Shown: one piece after another, positions 20,717 to 30,674 of the stretch | How the letters are laid out: each line of letters opens with the position of its first letter | Position numbering within the stretch: the first letter of the stretch is position 1 | NCBI GenBank assembly: GCA_002364215.1 | Contig: DEXQ01000018.1 | Location: forward strand, 394,893 to 458,892 | Source of the DNA: Aequorivita sp. UBA3180 | Lineage (GTDB): Bacteria; Bacteroidota; Bacteroidia; Flavobacteriales; Flavobacteriaceae | DNA length: 64,000 nucleotides | Direction: 5' to 3' | Made by a program: the position numbers and the translations under genes | The notes under the pieces: generated by a model | Told to the model about the DNA's origin: nothing | Seen by the model: only the letters and a program-made list of their open reading frames with translations | The model's database searches: none

Positions 20717-23548
20717 TCAATGTAATTCTTTTTTAAGAAATTGTGCTGTATAGCTTTTTTTGTCCTTGGCTACTTCTTCGGGGGTTCCCAAGGCCATTAC
20801 CTTTCCACCTTGTTTACCACCTTCAGGGCCTATGTCTATAATATAATCAACGGTTTTGATTACGTCTAGATTGTGCTCAATTATCAAAACCGTGTTTCCT
20901 TTACCAACCAATTTGTTCAAAACAAGCATCAGCACGCGAATGTCTTCAAAATGAAGGCCAGTAGTGGGCTCGTCCAAAATATAAAAGGTATTGCCGGTAT
21001 CTCTCTTTGAAAGCTCTGTGGCCAATTTAATTCGTTGTGCTTCTCCTCCTGAAAGCGTGGTGGATTGTTGCCCCAAGGTAATATACCCCAAGCCAACATC
21101 CTTTATGGTTTTAATTTTTCGGTGGATTTTTGGAATGTTTTCAAAGAAACTATCAGCTTCGTTGATTGTCATTTCCAAAACATCATAAATAGATTTTCCC
21201 TTATAACGAATCTCCAAAGTTTCGCGGTTGAAACGTTTGCCCTGGCAGGTTTCACATTCCACATAAACATCGGGTAGAAAATTCATTTCAATAACACGTA
21301 AACCAGCGCCTTTGCATGTCTCGCAACGCCCGCCGGCAACGTTAAAACTAAAACGTCCGGGTTTGTAACCACGAATCATTGCTTCGGGTGTTTTTGCAAA
21401 AAGATTACGTATTTCCGAAAAAACACCCGTATATGTTGCCGGATTACTTCGTGGTGTTCTACCGATGGGCGATTGGTTAATGTCGATTACTTTATCAATA
21501 TTTTCGAGACCTTCAATCTTTTTATAGGGCATCGGTTTTTTAACACCGTTGAAAAAATGTGCGTTGAGAATAGGGTAGAGGGTTTCGTTGATGAGCGTAC
21601 TTTTTCCGCTGCCGGAAACGCCCGTTACCCCAATCATTTTTCCCAAAGGAAATTCAACAGTAATATTTTTTAAATTGTTTCCGGTTGCGCCTTTTAAAAC
21701 CAATTTTTTTCCGTTTCCTTTTCGGCGTTTCTTGGGAATTTCAATTTCTTTTTTTCCGTTTAAATACGCGGCCGTAAGGGTATCGTGTTTTTCAATTTCC
21801 TCAGGAGTGCCTTCCGAAACTATTTCGCCACCGTGCCTTCCTGCAGCGGGGCCAATATCAATTACATAATCGGCGCTTTCAATCATATCTTTATCGTGCT
21901 CTACCACGATTACTGAGTTGCCGATTTCCTTTAATTGCTTCAAGGAATAGATCAAGCGTTCGTTGTCACGCTGATGAAGCCCAATACTAGGTTCATCCAA
22001 AATATAAAGAACGCCCACCAATTGTGAGCCAATCTGCGTTGCCAAACGGATACGCTGTGCCTCACCGCCAGAAAGTGATTTGGAACTTCGGTCCAAAGCT
22101 AAATAGGTTAAGCCCACATCAACCAAAAACTGAAGTCTGGAGCGCACTTCCTTTATAATTTCCGAAGCGATTTTAAGTTGTGTTTCCGAAAGGTTTTTTT
22201 CCAGATTGGCAAACCATTCCGCAAGTTCAACCACATCCATATTGGCAAGTTCAGCAATGTTTTTTCCGTTTACTTTAAAGTAAAGCGATTCTTTCCGAAG
22301 CCGTGAGCCGTCGCATTCCGGACACGGAATTTTGTCCATGTATTCCTTTGCCCAACGTTTTAGGGAAGTGGTTTCGTTTGCGTCAAAAGTATTTTGGATA
22401 AAGGTGGCAACGCCTTCAAAGTCTATTTTGTAGCTACGGGTGATACCAAGTTCTTTTGATGCAACATCAAACTTTTCATTTCCGCCGAAAAAGATAACGT
22501 CCTTAGCCTCTTGAGGAATACTTTCAAAAGGATCACTCAATTTAAATTTAAAGCGTTCGGCAATCAGTTCAAGCTGCTTAAAAACCCAATTGTTTTTTTG
22601 CGGTCCGTGCGCGGCCAAGGCACCTTGTTTTATGGAAAGCTTTTTGTTCGGAACAAGCTTGTTTAAATTTACCTCATAAAGCTTCCCAAGGCCTTTGCAG
22701 TTGGGGCACATTCCTTTTGGGGAATTGAACGAAAAGTTATTCGGCTCTGGGTTTGGATATGATATACCCGATGACGGACACATCAAGGAACGACTGAAAT
22801 AGCGGGCTTCATTTGTATCGTTATCCAAAACCATCAGCACATCATCGCCGTGGTACATCGCGGTATTTATGGTTTCAGAGAGGCGTTTGTTGTTATCACT
22901 TTCTGAGGAAACTTTTAAGCGGTCAATTACTATTTCAATATCGTGGGTTTTGTACCGGTCCACCTTCATTCCCTTTACAATATCGCGCACTTCGCCGTCC
23001 ACACGTACTTTTAGGAAACCTTGCTTTGCGATCTGCTCAAAAAGTTCGCGGTAATGCCCTTTACGGGAACGAATGACTGGAGCCAAGATGCTTACCTTTT
23101 TATTGGAAAAATCTTCGAGTATAAGTTGCTTTATATGCTCATCACTGTAGCTGACCATCTTTTCGCCGGTATTGTAACTGTATGCATCACTTGCGCGCGC
23201 GTAAAAAAGGCGAAGAAAATCATAAATTTCAGTAATAGTGCCTACTGTGGAACGCGGGCTTTTACTCGTGGTTTTTTGCTCAATGGCAATTACGGGCGAA
23301 AGCCCTTCAATTTTATCTACATCGGGGCGTTCCAAACTACCGAGAAATTGGCGTGCATAAGCCGAAAAAGTTTCAATATAACGGCGCTGCCCTTCGGCAT
23401 ATATAGTATCAAACGCCAATGAGGATTTCCCGCTGCCGGAAAGCCCTGTGATTACTACTAATTTTTCTCTTGGAATGCGAACGTCAATGTTCTTTAAGTT
23501 GTGGACGCGGGCGCCCAAAACTTCAATAAAATCCTCATTTTTCAGCAT
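20717..23548 (-). CDS. uvrA: Excinuclease ABC subunit A
   Basis: UvrA is the damage-recognition ATPase of nucleotide excision repair. Two ABC modules are visible: Walker A GLSGSGKSS near the start and GVSGSGKST in the second half, with SLSGGEAQRI and TLSGGEAQRI signatures and D-E-P-S/T-x-G-L-H Walker B motifs. Zinc-binding pairs CPNCKGLG, CPECDGSR and CETCKGAG are present. The length of 943 aa is standard. The start is the ATG at 23548; the TTG at 23557 in the same frame lies within the -7 element. It is monocistronic. Confidence 0.98.
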   Translation of the reverse strand: MLKNEDFIEVLGARVHNLKNIDVRIPREKLVVITGLSGSGKSSLAFDTIYAEGQRRYIETFSAYARQFLGSLERPDVDKIEGLSPVIAIEQKTTSKSPRSTVGTITEIYDFLRLFYARASDAYSYNTGEKMVSYSDEHIKQLILEDFSNKKVSILAPVIRSRKGHYRELFEQIAKQGFLKVRVDGEVRDIVKGMKVDRYKTHDIEIVIDRLKVSSESDNNKRLSETINTAMYHGDDVLMVLDNDTNEARYFSRSLMCPSSGISYPNPEPNNFSFNSPKGMCPNCKGLGKLYEVNLNKLVPNKKLSIKQGALAAHGPQKNNWVFKQLELIAERFKFKLSDPFESIPQEAKDVIFFGGNEKFDVASKELGITRSYKIDFEGVATFIQNTFDANETTSLKRWAKEYMDKIPCPECDGSRLRKESLYFKVNGKNIAELANMDVVELAEWFANLEKNLSETQLKIASEIIKEVRSRLQFLVDVGLTYLALDRSSKSLSGGEAQRIRLATQIGSQLVGVLYILDEPSIGLHQRDNERLIYSLKQLKEIGNSVIVVEHDKDMIESADYVIDIGPAAGRHGGEIVSEGTPEEIEKHDTLTAAYLNGKKEIEIPKKRRKGNGKKLVLKGATGNNLKNITVEFPLGKMIGVTGVSGSGKSTLINETLYPILNAHFFNGVKKPMPYKKIEGLENIDKVIDINQSPIGRTPRSNPATYTGVFSEIRNLFAKTPEAMIRGYKPGRFSFNVAGGRCETCKGAGLRVIEMNFLPDVYVECETCQGKRFNRETLEIRYKGKSIYDVLEMTINEADSFFENIPKIHRKIKTIKDVGLGYITLGQQSTTLSGGEAQRIKLATELSKRDTGNTFYILDEPTTGLHFEDIRVLMLVLNKLVGKGNTVLIIEHNLDVIKTVDYIIDIGPEGGKQGGKVMALGTPEEVAKDKKSYTAQFLKKELH

Positions 23549-23554
23549 AGCTTG

Positions 23555-23562
23555 CAAAGGTA
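23555..23562 (-). promoter_or_regulatory. -7 promoter element for uvrA
   Basis: On the minus strand TACCTTTG ends 6 nt before the ATG at 23548, predicting a leaderless or near-leaderless transcript. No -33 partner is obvious and no LexA-like site was seen. Confidence 0.5.
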
Positions 23563-23636
23563 CTCAATAGAATGGAAAATAAAGAATGCATGGCATCACG
23601 GAGGTGTTAATTTTTAATAAATAAATGGACGGTTTA

Positions 23637-24650
23637 TTAACGGTTTACCTCTTTGGAAAGAAAAATATGAAATGTAACGGCAACATAGAATATAGTGCTT
23701 ATTACAATGGAAAAGCCAACTATTATGGCCACTACTGAAAAACTGAGCATTAAATAAGTAAGTGGAAGCAAAACGCCGAAGACAGTTAACAGCAAAAAGA
23801 CTATGTATAAGTAATATATTAAACGCGGAGTCCTTTTATCTATGTGGTTTTGGAATTGCGAAAGTTTGGGTATCACATCTTTCGTTAAATGCTCCCAAAG
23901 TTTTGAAAAGAAAACTTCATTAAATGAAGAATTCTCAAACATTTCGTGATTTATGGTGTTGGCAAGAGTTAGAATTTTTTCTCTATGACGTTCAAAAACA
24001 GCTTCCAAGTTTAAAGCCTCTTTATAATTTCCGAATTTATAACCAAAAACATACCACAGCCCTGAACCGCATTTGTGTTCCACCCATTTTTCGATGATAC
24101 CATTGTCATAAAACATAGGGTAAGTTATGGTTTCGGGAATGTGTTTTTCTTTTGGATTGGTCATCAACAATGACTTCAATTCCAAATAAAGGTTTTCGGT
24201 TTCGCCGTAATGATGCGTTTCCTGTAGAAATTCAATAGCCAGTTTTGATTTTCCTTTGTAAAATTCCTTAACGTCAAAATAAGTAAGATCGGCATAGTCT
24301 TTTTCCATATATTCCTTCAGTCCTGGAAGCCAAATATTTGAGTTGAACAAAATTTCAGCAATATTGCGGAAATTGTGCATTTTCTGTGTTGTCTTGCTTA
24401 TTTTATGGATAATTTTGGCTTTATATGACTTTTGTCTCATGGCAGAGGCCGCCAAAAAAACCATTAAAATCGCCGATAAAAAACCACTGATGCCTATATA
24501 AATTGACGTAAGTTTTTTTAAATTTTCTTCAAAACCCAGTGTGTTTAGGTATTTATCATAAAGTAGAAAAATAAGCCCTGCACAGATTGCCCCACTTATC
24601 ACAAAAGCGATAATGGAGTACAAATCCTTTAAAAAAGATTTACTTTTCAT
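23637..24650 (-). CDS. Four-helix membrane protein, unknown
   Basis: This 337-aa protein has two N-terminal membrane helices (SIIAFVISGAICAGLIFLLY and SIYIGISGFLSAILMVFLAA), a cytosolic central domain of about 200 residues and two C-terminal helices (LIYYLYIVFLLLTVFGVLL and a following one ending AVTFHIFL). The central domain includes HKCGSGLWYVFGYKFGNY and many charged residues. No family is recognised. It is a single gene between uvrA and the gamma-glutamyltransferase gene. Confidence 0.75.
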   Translation of the reverse strand: MKSKSFLKDLYSIIAFVISGAICAGLIFLLYDKYLNTLGFEENLKKLTSIYIGISGFLSAILMVFLAASAMRQKSYKAKIIHKISKTTQKMHNFRNIAEILFNSNIWLPGLKEYMEKDYADLTYFDVKEFYKGKSKLAIEFLQETHHYGETENLYLELKSLLMTNPKEKHIPETITYPMFYDNGIIEKWVEHKCGSGLWYVFGYKFGNYKEALNLEAVFERHREKILTLANTINHEMFENSSFNEVFFSKLWEHLTKDVIPKLSQFQNHIDKRTPRLIYYLYIVFLLLTVFGVLLPLTYLMLSFSVVAIIVGFSIVISTIFYVAVTFHIFLSKEVNR

Positions 24651-24933
24651 AGGCTACAAAGCGCCAAACGGCGAAAAGATAATAAAACGAGGATTTTTAA
24701 AACAAGAGAATTATTTCAGAAATGTGAAACGATTAATTTCTGCAACAAGAGATAAAGAAAAGATTATATAGGTTTCTACAGTAGAAGAAATAAATAGTTT
24801 TTTCAAAAAGTCTCAATCTAAATTTTTAAAAATCCTTGGTTAATTCCCTCAAATCTAACCTTTTTTATTTCCCAAATATACACCTTTCGATATAATGCAC
24901 AACATTTCGATTAAGCGTGAATAATAAGTTAAA

Positions 24934-26646
24934 TTAATAGCCTACAGCTGTATCATCGCCTCGACTATCAGCTCCGCCTTCTAGTTTTCCGTTTGGTAAT
25001 ACCAGTATAGCATCTACGTAGCCTATTTGTGGCAATATTTCTGTGGAGGAAGAATATCCTTTTGCCTCAAGATTACTTATGGTTTCATTGGAAAAACCCA
25101 ACTCTTCAAACAAAATCACATCCGGCAACCACTGATGGTGAAATCTTGGCGCATCCACAGCTTGCTGCATATTCATTTTAAATTCATGAACATTAAGAAA
25201 TGTTTGTAGCACCGAAGTAATTATCGTAGAACCGCCCGGAGTGCCCAAAACCATTAAAAGCTTACCGTCCTTTTCAACAATGGTTGGGGTCATGGAACTT
25301 AACATTCTTTTTTGCGGGGCAATGGCATTAGCCTCTCCTCCTATAAGCCCAAACATATTTGGAACACCGGGCTTGGCGCTGAAATCGTCCATTTCGTTAT
25401 TCAAAAAGAAGCCTAGTTCCGAAATATAGAGCTTTGAACCGTACGAAGCATTAAGTGTTGTAGTGACTGAAACCGCATTTCCAAATTTATCCACGATGGA
25501 ATAATGAGTGGTTTCCATACTTTCGGCGGTACCTATTTTTCCTGGCTTAATTTCTTCGGAAGGAGTTGCTTTTTCAAGTGAAAAGGTTTCCATTCGTTTT
25601 AAGAGATAATTTTCAGACAATAGCGAATCCACAGGAATATCGATAAAATCAGGGTCGCCCAAATATTCACTTCTATCAGCATAAGCCCTTTTTTCGGCCT
25701 CAACCAAAAGTTGTATATATTTTGTGGAATTGTGCCCATATTCAGAAATTGGGTAAGGCTCAATCATTTTTAAGATTTGCGCCAAACAAATGCCTCCGCT
25801 AGAGGGTGGTGCCATGGAAATGAGCTTAACATCTTTATACTCAAAAACTAGAGGTTCTCTCCAAATAGCCTCATATGCATCTAAATCCTCCTGTGTTATT
25901 ATTCCTCCTTTTTTTTGAATATAATCGATCATCTTTTTTCCGGTCTCTCCTGCGTAAAACTCTGCACGTCCATTTTTCGCTATTCGCGAAAGTGTATTTG
26001 CAAGCGCTATATTTTTTAGTGTATCTGCCTCTTCATAAACTTCAGTGAAAATGGAAGGTTCCCCATTTATTTTTTTAAATTGCTCTTTAAATTCATCAAA
26101 ACGGGCTTTTTGTTTGGGGGTTATTGAATATCCTTTATTAGCAAGGTCTATTACGGGTTTTAGGAGAATTTCCATGGGAAGGGACCCAAACTTTTCATGA
26201 ACAGCAAATATCCCCGCAATACTTCCAGGGATGCCTACGGCCAGGGCACCATCCGTACTTTTTTCAGCAATTACATTGCCCTCTTTGTCCAAATACATAT
26301 CTCTAGTGGCCGCCAACGGGGCTTTTTCCCGAAAATCGAGGGTGCCAATTTCACCGTATTGGCTTCTATAAACCATAAATCCGCCACCGCCAAGATTGCC
26401 GGCATTGGGGTAGGTTAGGGCAAGTGCCATTTGTGTGGCGATCATTGCATCAAAAGCATTTCCGCCCATTTTAAGGATTTCTGTGCCAATTTTTGAAGCT
26501 TCCGCCCGTGCCGAAACTACCATCGCACTGTCTGCAATTACTGCTGCTTTTTCGGTTTTTGGTTTTTCAATATTGGCTTGGGCTTTCGGTTTTTCCTTGC
26601 AGGCGAAAAAGAGTAATGCGATCAATAAAAGGTGGGTGGGTTTCAT
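24934..26646 (-). CDS. ggt: Gamma-glutamyltransferase, lipoprotein
   Basis: This 570-aa Ntn hydrolase cleaves or transfers the gamma-glutamyl group of glutathione-type substrates in the periplasm. A lipobox LLFFAC (Cys16) anchors it to a membrane. The large subunit has NAGNLGGGGFMVYR; autoprocessing occurs before the nucleophile in ESMETTHYSIVD (Thr379), and the small subunit has VTTTLNASYGSKL, LSSMTPT and LGTPGGS. The end GGADSRGDDTAVGY is typical. It overlaps acpH by 4 bp, so the two genes are co-transcribed, with acpH first. Confidence 0.95.
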   Translation of the reverse strand: MKPTHLLLIALLFFACKEKPKAQANIEKPKTEKAAVIADSAMVVSARAEASKIGTEILKMGGNAFDAMIATQMALALTYPNAGNLGGGGFMVYRSQYGEIGTLDFREKAPLAATRDMYLDKEGNVIAEKSTDGALAVGIPGSIAGIFAVHEKFGSLPMEILLKPVIDLANKGYSITPKQKARFDEFKEQFKKINGEPSIFTEVYEEADTLKNIALANTLSRIAKNGRAEFYAGETGKKMIDYIQKKGGIITQEDLDAYEAIWREPLVFEYKDVKLISMAPPSSGGICLAQILKMIEPYPISEYGHNSTKYIQLLVEAEKRAYADRSEYLGDPDFIDIPVDSLLSENYLLKRMETFSLEKATPSEEIKPGKIGTAESMETTHYSIVDKFGNAVSVTTTLNASYGSKLYISELGFFLNNEMDDFSAKPGVPNMFGLIGGEANAIAPQKRMLSSMTPTIVEKDGKLLMVLGTPGGSTIITSVLQTFLNVHEFKMNMQQAVDAPRFHHQWLPDVILFEELGFSNETISNLEAKGYSSSTEILPQIGYVDAILVLPNGKLEGGADSRGDDTAVGY

Positions 26647-27227
26647 AGGCGGTCAAGTGTTTCGTGGGAAAAGACAATCAGTTCATCAAAAAAAGAGGTG
26701 AATTCAGCTTCAAATTCTTCGTAATATTCCTCAAGTTCTGCCACGGCGAGATTCATTTTTGAAACACCTTTGGTTCGGACGTTCATTTGCGCTAAAATTT
26801 TACTGATACCTTCAACGGTAGCATAGCTCAACAACCAATTATCGGCAATCATATAGGGCATCATTTTTTGGATACGCGCAGGAAGAATTGTGAAGTTTTT
26901 CCTAAGCAAGGTATAAAAATTCTCTACATAATCTGCTAATGGCTCATCAGAATAGTTGCTCCAGTTTTTCGCCAAAAAATGATCGTAAAGAATATCCACA
27001 ATCACCCCGCTGTAGTGGCTGTAGTTTTTGTGAAGCCGTGCCGTGCTTTGATGTACGGTAGGATGGGCATCGGTAAAAGTATCAATGGCACGGTGCAGTA
27101 AAATTCCCTTTGCAATTAAAGGAGGGAATTTTTGGTACCGTTTTCCTTTGATGCCGTCGGCAATAAAATTACCGATTATAACTTCTTCATCATTGCCGGA
27201 AAGATAGATGTGGGCTAAAAAATTCAT
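26643..27227 (-). CDS. ACP phosphodiesterase (AcpH family)
   Basis: This 194-aa cytosolic enzyme removes 4'-phosphopantetheine from acyl carrier protein. It opens with MNFLAHIYLSG and has IIGNFIADGIKG, LHRAIDTFTDAHP and VIVDILYDHFLAKNW, where the His and Asp residues form the HD-like metal site of the DUF479 family. The length is normal. It precedes ggt in an overlapping pair and is divergent from the acyltransferase gene at 27268. Confidence 0.9.
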   Translation of the reverse strand: MNFLAHIYLSGNDEEVIIGNFIADGIKGKRYQKFPPLIAKGILLHRAIDTFTDAHPTVHQSTARLHKNYSHYSGVIVDILYDHFLAKNWSNYSDEPLADYVENFYTLLRKNFTILPARIQKMMPYMIADNWLLSYATVEGISKILAQMNVRTKGVSKMNLAVAELEEYYEEFEAEFTSFFDELIVFSHETLDRL

Positions 27228-27241
27228 TCAATAAATATATG

Positions 27242-27249
27242 TATTTTTG
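27242..27249 (+). promoter_or_regulatory. -7 promoter element for the acyltransferase/glmM pair
   Basis: TATTTTTG matches TAnnTTTG and lies 18 bp before the TTG start at 27268, supporting that start. Confidence 0.5.
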
Positions 27250-27267
27250 GACTGTAAAAACTGAAAA

Positions 27268-28338
27268 TTGAACCGATTACCCAATTTGGACCCACTGCGG
27301 TTTTTTCTCGCATCCTTCGTGTTGCTCTTTCACTTGCCACAACTTTCCGTCAATCAGGGATTGCCATATTTTGATGGGCTTCCTATTTATCATCGCGGTC
27401 TTGAGGCGGTTTATATGTTTTTTGTATTGAGTGGATTTTTGATAATCAGGTTAATTTATCGCGCAAAAATCCGGGATGCGTTCTCAATCAAAGATTTTTA
27501 CGTTCGAAGAATTCTGCGGATTTTTCCGCTATATTATCTCGTTTTGGGCTTCGGATTGTTTTTTTATAACGTGTTTTTGCCTTATTTGAATATTCCTTTC
27601 GAAATAAATTATGCTTGGAAAGAAGCATTTTTTTATAATGTTTTCTTTCTTCCGAACGTCTTTGCAAAAATCTACGAACCCGGCGGCATACTTGAAATCT
27701 TGTGGTCTATCGGGATCGAGGAACAGTTTTATCTCGTGATTGCGCCTTTATTATTTTTTATAAATGTGAAATGGATTTTACGCGTTTTAAGCCTTTTGCT
27801 GCTTGGCTACTTTATCCTTTATTGGTCCGATGTTTTTGAAGTGCTACGGAAATACACTTTTGTATTTTTCTATCTCTTTTCAGGTGGGGTGATTGCTATT
27901 CTGGAAGAAAAGAAAAAGTTGGAGTTTTTGAAACGTTCTGCAGTTTTCCCTATAATAATCAGTATTGCTTCATTACTTTATTTTGCAACCGATTGGTTTA
28001 TGTTTGAACCAATGTGGCTTCGAGCATTGTTCACTTGTTTCCTTTTCGGATTTTTTATCCATTCATTGGCTTTCAACAATCGGGGAGTGGAAGTAAACAA
28101 TAAAATATTGCATCACTTCGGAAGTATTTCCTACGGAATCTATATGTTTCACGCCATTGTTTTAAACGCTGTTGTATTTTTGTTCCTAAAACTGGAATTT
28201 CTTCAAAACCTTAATGAAACTTTAACCATAATTTTATTGCACCTGCTTACCTTCGCGGGAACACTTTTGATTGCTCATTTGTCTTACACTTACTTTGAGC
28301 TTTACTTTTTAAAATTGAAAAATAAATTCAGAAAATGA
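27268..28338 (+). CDS. Acyltransferase family 3 membrane protein (OafA/YrhL type)
   Basis: This integral membrane O-acyltransferase of 356 aa has about ten helices. It opens NRLPNLDPLRFFLASFVLLFHLPQL, where R-F and the catalytic His are the family hallmark, then FFVLSGFLI, DFYVRRILRIFPLYY and WSIGIEEQFYLV. The only start that keeps the first helix is TTG at 27268, supported by the promoter element just upstream. Substrates may be surface glycans or lipids. It overlaps glmM by 4 bp, so the two are translated from one mRNA. Confidence 0.93.
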   Translation: MNRLPNLDPLRFFLASFVLLFHLPQLSVNQGLPYFDGLPIYHRGLEAVYMFFVLSGFLIIRLIYRAKIRDAFSIKDFYVRRILRIFPLYYLVLGFGLFFYNVFLPYLNIPFEINYAWKEAFFYNVFFLPNVFAKIYEPGGILEILWSIGIEEQFYLVIAPLLFFINVKWILRVLSLLLLGYFILYWSDVFEVLRKYTFVFFYLFSGGVIAILEEKKKLEFLKRSAVFPIIISIASLLYFATDWFMFEPMWLRALFTCFLFGFFIHSLAFNNRGVEVNNKILHHFGSISYGIYMFHAIVLNAVVFLFLKLEFLQNLNETLTIILLHLLTFAGTLLIAHLSYTYFELYFLKLKNKFRK

Positions 28339-29726
28339 CACTTATAAAATCTATATCGGGAATTCGCGGAACTATTGGCGGATTGCAAAGTGAAAACCTA
28401 ACGCCAATTGATGCCGTAAAATACGCCGCAGCCTACGGAAGCTGGGTAAAACAACAACGCAACAAAGAAACTTATAAAGTGGTCGTGGGCCGTGATGCAC
28501 GGATTTCTGGCGAAATGATCCAACAATTAGTGATGAATACACTTGTTGGGATGGGGATTACGGTTATTGATTTAAACCTTTCCACAACCCCAACAGTTGA
28601 AGTTGCGGTTGCTTTGGAACACGCTGATGGCGGAATCATTTTAACGGCAAGCCACAATCCAAAACAGTGGAACGCACTAAAATTATTGAACAATAAAGGC
28701 GAGTTTTTAAATGCCGAATCCGGACAACAAATCCTTAATATTGCCGAAAATGGAAACATTGAATTCGCTGAAGTAGATAATCTGGGTGAAATCCATAAAA
28801 ATGATGCATATATAGATTTACATATTGATGAAATTTTGAATCTTCCTTTGGTGAAAGTCGATGCCATTAAGCGAAGCAAATTTAAAGTGGTTGTGGATGC
28901 CGTGAATTCAACGGGTGGAATTGCCGTGCCTTTGCTTTTGGAAGCTTTGGGCGTTGAACCCGTAAAATTGCACTGCACTCCAAACGGACAATTTCCACAT
29001 AATCCCGAACCGTTGAAAGAACATTTGGGCGATTTGATGGATAGTGTTGTAAAAAACCACGCCGACTTTGGAATAGTGGTCGATCCCGATGTGGACCGAC
29101 TTGCTTTTGTAGATGAAAAAGGCGAAATGTTTGGCGAGGAATATACGCTGGTTGCGGTTGCCGATTATGTTTTGCAAAATACTCCCGGAAATACAGTTTC
29201 AAATATGTCATCTTCCCGTGCGTTGCGCGATGTTACCGAAAAGCACGGCGGAACGTATACCGCAAGTGCCGTTGGCGAAGTAAACGTAGTTGAAAAAATG
29301 AAGGAAACCAATGCCGTAATAGGAGGTGAGGGCAATGGCGGAATTATTTATCCAGAGCTGCATTACGGTCGCGATAGTTTGGTGGGAATAGCTTTATTTT
29401 TAAGCTTTTTGGCGGAAGAAAAAATTGCCGTTAGCGAACTTCGGAAAAAATACACAGCTTATTTTATGAGCAAAAAGAAGATTGAATTAACCCCACAGTT
29501 GGACGTTGATGCCATTTTAAAAGCGATGGAAGCAAAGTATGCTGCGGAGGAAATAAACACGATTGACGGCGTAAAAATAGATTTCCCCGAAAACTGGGTG
29601 CACCTTCGAAAATCAAACACGGAACCTATAATAAGAATTTATACCGAAGCAAAAAGCCAAGAAGAAGCAGATGCTTTGGCTGATATGATTATTGGGGAGA
29701 TTAAAGCGGTTGCCGAATTGTATTAA
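28335..29726 (+). CDS. glmM: Phosphoglucosamine mutase
   Basis: GlmM converts glucosamine 6-phosphate to the 1-phosphate for UDP-GlcNAc synthesis. The phosphoserine loop TASHNPKQWNAL (Ser106), the metal site VDPDVDR, the sugar loop GGEGNGGI and the phosphate-binding loop LRKSNTEPIIRIY are all visible. At 463 aa it has the usual alpha-D-phosphohexomutase length. A phosphomannomutase or phosphoglucomutase activity cannot be excluded from sequence alone. The product feeds peptidoglycan, LPS and the polysaccharide locus further along. Confidence 0.92.
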   Translation: MTLIKSISGIRGTIGGLQSENLTPIDAVKYAAAYGSWVKQQRNKETYKVVVGRDARISGEMIQQLVMNTLVGMGITVIDLNLSTTPTVEVAVALEHADGGIILTASHNPKQWNALKLLNNKGEFLNAESGQQILNIAENGNIEFAEVDNLGEIHKNDAYIDLHIDEILNLPLVKVDAIKRSKFKVVVDAVNSTGGIAVPLLLEALGVEPVKLHCTPNGQFPHNPEPLKEHLGDLMDSVVKNHADFGIVVDPDVDRLAFVDEKGEMFGEEYTLVAVADYVLQNTPGNTVSNMSSSRALRDVTEKHGGTYTASAVGEVNVVEKMKETNAVIGGEGNGGIIYPELHYGRDSLVGIALFLSFLAEEKIAVSELRKKYTAYFMSKKKIELTPQLDVDAILKAMEAKYAAEEINTIDGVKIDFPENWVHLRKSNTEPIIRIYTEAKSQEEADALADMIIGEIKAVAELY

Positions 29727-29801
29727 ATAAGTTTACAGGTGAAATTTTCTTACAGTATAATTTATATGTTTTATACGCGTATTAGCAAAAGTTTTTATGC
29801 A

Positions 29802-30674
29802 TCATTTTTCTAAAAGATCAGTGAAACCCCTTGCTTTCAATGTACCGTTAAGTTTAAGAATAAACAATTCATCAACATAATTACCCATCACTGCTGTAGC
29901 CTTAGATGTCGAAGTGTCAATCTCAAAAAATGGCTCTGGGAAAAAAGTATTTACTTGTTCTTTACTATAATTACTAATTGAGAACTTTACTTCTTTTAGA
30001 AATTTAATTTTCTCAGGCTTAATTTTAGTCTCAGAATTATATGCATGCTTATACTCACTATCAAGAGGTCCAGCCCATCTTCCATCAACTGTCTTGTAAA
30101 CAGCTGAATATTGATACTTTTCATGATATAGTTTACCATCTTCACCTTCACTTACATATAATAAAACATAATCGAAATGACCAAATGCGGGTTTACCATA
30201 ATGGTCGTATACCTCAAATTCTATTATTTCCGATGGATATGATCCGTATACGTTTTCAATAATTCTGTATTTAGCTTTAAAAGCATTGTCGCGAATGAAT
30301 GATTGAGGCTCGAAAGGTTCTAGTGATACTTTTTCACCCACGAACACATAAAATTTAACTTGTTCTTTGGTTTTCAAATCAGTGGATAATAAAAAGGAGT
30401 ACTCACCATTTTTTTCCTGGTTCAAATATAATAACACGCTTTTAGCTTTGGGAATAGAGGAAGGATGAGCATAAAAAGATATTGTGTCTTTGTCATAACT
30501 TCCCTCTATGACATTTAAAACTTTATATTTAGTCTTTACCATTTCAATATGCGTAACTTTCTTATCATTCTCATCAATGGAAATAAATTCTGCATTAATA
30601 TATACATGTTGACTTTGAACATATAAAACTGATATTAATAGTAAAACAACTGTAATCAGAAATCTAGTTTTCAT
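29802..30674 (-). CDS. Exported protein with two-fold internal repeat, unknown
   Basis: This protein is about 290 aa with a Sec signal peptide (MKTRFLITVVLLLISVLYVQSQ); the ATG at 30674 is preferred over 30689 because it begins the signal peptide. The mature chain contains two similar units: K-T-K-Y-K-V-L-N-V-I-E-G-S-Y-D ... SVLLYLNQEKNGEY and K-A-K-Y-R-I-I-E-N-V-Y-G-S-Y-P ... YVLLYVSEGEDGKL. Each unit looks like a small beta domain. It is probably periplasmic. No family name is recognised, and the base composition is slightly more AT-rich than that of neighbours. Confidence 0.75.
   Translation of the reverse strand: MKTRFLITVVLLLISVLYVQSQHVYINAEFISIDENDKKVTHIEMVKTKYKVLNVIEGSYDKDTISFYAHPSSIPKAKSVLLYLNQEKNGEYSFLLSTDLKTKEQVKFYVFVGEKVSLEPFEPQSFIRDNAFKAKYRIIENVYGSYPSEIIEFEVYDHYGKPAFGHFDYVLLYVSEGEDGKLYHEKYQYSAVYKTVDGRWAGPLDSEYKHAYNSETKIKPEKIKFLKEVKFSISNYSKEQVNTFFPEPFFEIDTSTSKATAVMGNYVDELFILKLNGTLKARGFTDLLEK

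Noticed and set aside
24651..24933. Possible small gene or RNA in the 283-bp spacer upstream of the four-helix membrane protein
   Set aside because: No supported frame, terminator or conserved structure was seen apart from a 4-bp hairpin CGCC-AAAC-GGCG at 24662-24673.
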